Shown here: positions 7,277 through 7,570 of the stretch, one piece after another
Layout: every line of letters begins with the position of its first letter
Position numbering within the stretch: the first letter of the stretch is position 1
From: Casimicrobiaceae bacterium
GTDB lineage: Bacteria; Pseudomonadota; Gammaproteobacteria; Burkholderiales; Casimicrobiaceae
Assembly (NCBI GenBank): GCA_955652025.1
Contig: CATPAO010000342.1
Coordinates: forward strand, 1-7,570
DNA length: 7,570 nucleotides
Direction: 5' to 3'
Translations under genes and position numbers: made by a program
Notes under the pieces: generated by a model
Told to the model about the DNA's origin: nothing
The model's database searches: none
Seen by the model: only the letters and a program-made list of their open reading frames with translations

Positions 7277-7570
7277 TCATGCCGCCGCCGCGCGGGCGTG
7301 GGTGGCGACGGCCTTGAGCAGGCTTTCCTTGGTGAACGGCTTGGTCAGGTATTGGTCCGATCCGACCATCCGGCCCCGGGCGCGGTCGAAAAGTCCGTCC
7401 TTCGACGACAGCATGATCACCGGCGTGTCATGAAACCTGGCGTTCTTCTTGATCAGCGCGCAGGTCTGGTACCCGTCGAGCCGCGGCATCATGATGTCGA
7501 CGAACACCAGGTCGGGCTGATGATCGGCGATCTTCGCGAGCGCGTCGAAACCATCCTCGGCCAGGATGAC
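7277..7570 (-). CDS. pilG: PilG, type IV pilus response regulator (N-terminus cut off by window edge)
   Basis: Single-domain CheY-like receiver that takes phosphate from the ChpA kinase; in studied Pil-Chp systems PilG promotes pilus extension and supports cAMP signalling. The 97 visible residues lack about 30 N-terminal residues, including the acidic pocket next to beta-1. The rest is typical: the phospho-acceptor Asp is in VFVDIMMPRLDG (Asp codon 7496-7498), the switch Ser is in VIMLSSKDG, and the invariant Lys is in YLTKPF. The motif MVGSDQYLTKPFTKESLL resembles PilG closely. No output domain follows; the protein ends in an Ala-rich tail (RAAAA). Its TGA stop (7279-7277) overlaps a possible pilH ATG at 7280 in an ATGA junction, which suggests translational coupling. 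The PilG rather than PilH assignment rests on position (first of two regulators before pilI) and on the LTKPF and KKNARF sequences. The true start is outside the window. Confidence 0.93.
   Translation of the reverse strand, partial: VILAEDGFDALAKIADHQPDLVFVDIMMPRLDGYQTCALIKKNARFHDTPVIMLSSKDGLFDRARGRMVGSDQYLTKPFTKESLLKAVATHARAAAA

Noticed and set aside
1..7570. Novel system, mobile element, CRISPR array or RNA gene
   Set aside because: Looked for direct-repeat arrays, transposase-like frames and tRNA-like or rRNA-like stretches on both strands; all coding sequence is accounted for by a known Pil-Chp operon.

Overview
The window holds most of a Pil-Chp gene cluster, the chemosensory system that controls type IV pili and twitching motility. 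All genes lie on the minus strand and are read from right to left: pilG (5' end missing), pilH, pilI, pilJ, and the first 1346 codons of a very large chpA/pilL-type histidine kinase that runs off the left edge. The DNA is high in G+C (by eye roughly two thirds). The gene order, the PilJ signalling tip and the lack of pilK between pilJ and chpA fit a betaproteobacterium, perhaps Burkholderiales or a relative. That placement is inferred from protein resemblance, not from a marker gene.

Layout. 7570-7277 is the C-terminal three quarters of the response regulator PilG. 7256-6891 is the second response regulator, PilH. 6864-6343 is the CheW-like coupling protein PilI. 6319-4115 is the pilus chemoreceptor PilJ. 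After a 74-base gap, the only sizeable gap in the window, chpA runs from a GTG start near 4040 to position 1 without a stop. Its visible part contains an N-terminal Hpt-like domain, a long FimL-like helical region, three Hpt domains separated by Pro/Ala-rich linkers, and the start of the CheA-type dimerisation domain.

How they work together, from knowledge of the family: PilJ senses a surface or pilus signal through its periplasmic domain. PilI couples PilJ to ChpA, ChpA autophosphorylates on its Hpt histidines, and phosphate passes to PilG (which promotes extension and cAMP signalling) and PilH (which promotes retraction or acts as a phosphate sink). The tight packing, with short gaps and stop/start overlaps, indicates one polycistronic unit whose promoter lies beyond the right edge.

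I see no mobile element, CRISPR array, RNA gene or wholly new system. The points worth a second look are the pilJ-chpA junction (no pilK, a G9 tract, a possible hairpin touching the chpA ribosome binding site), the altered Hpt motifs in ChpA, and paired start codons in pilH and pilJ. Nothing on the plus strand looks like a real gene.
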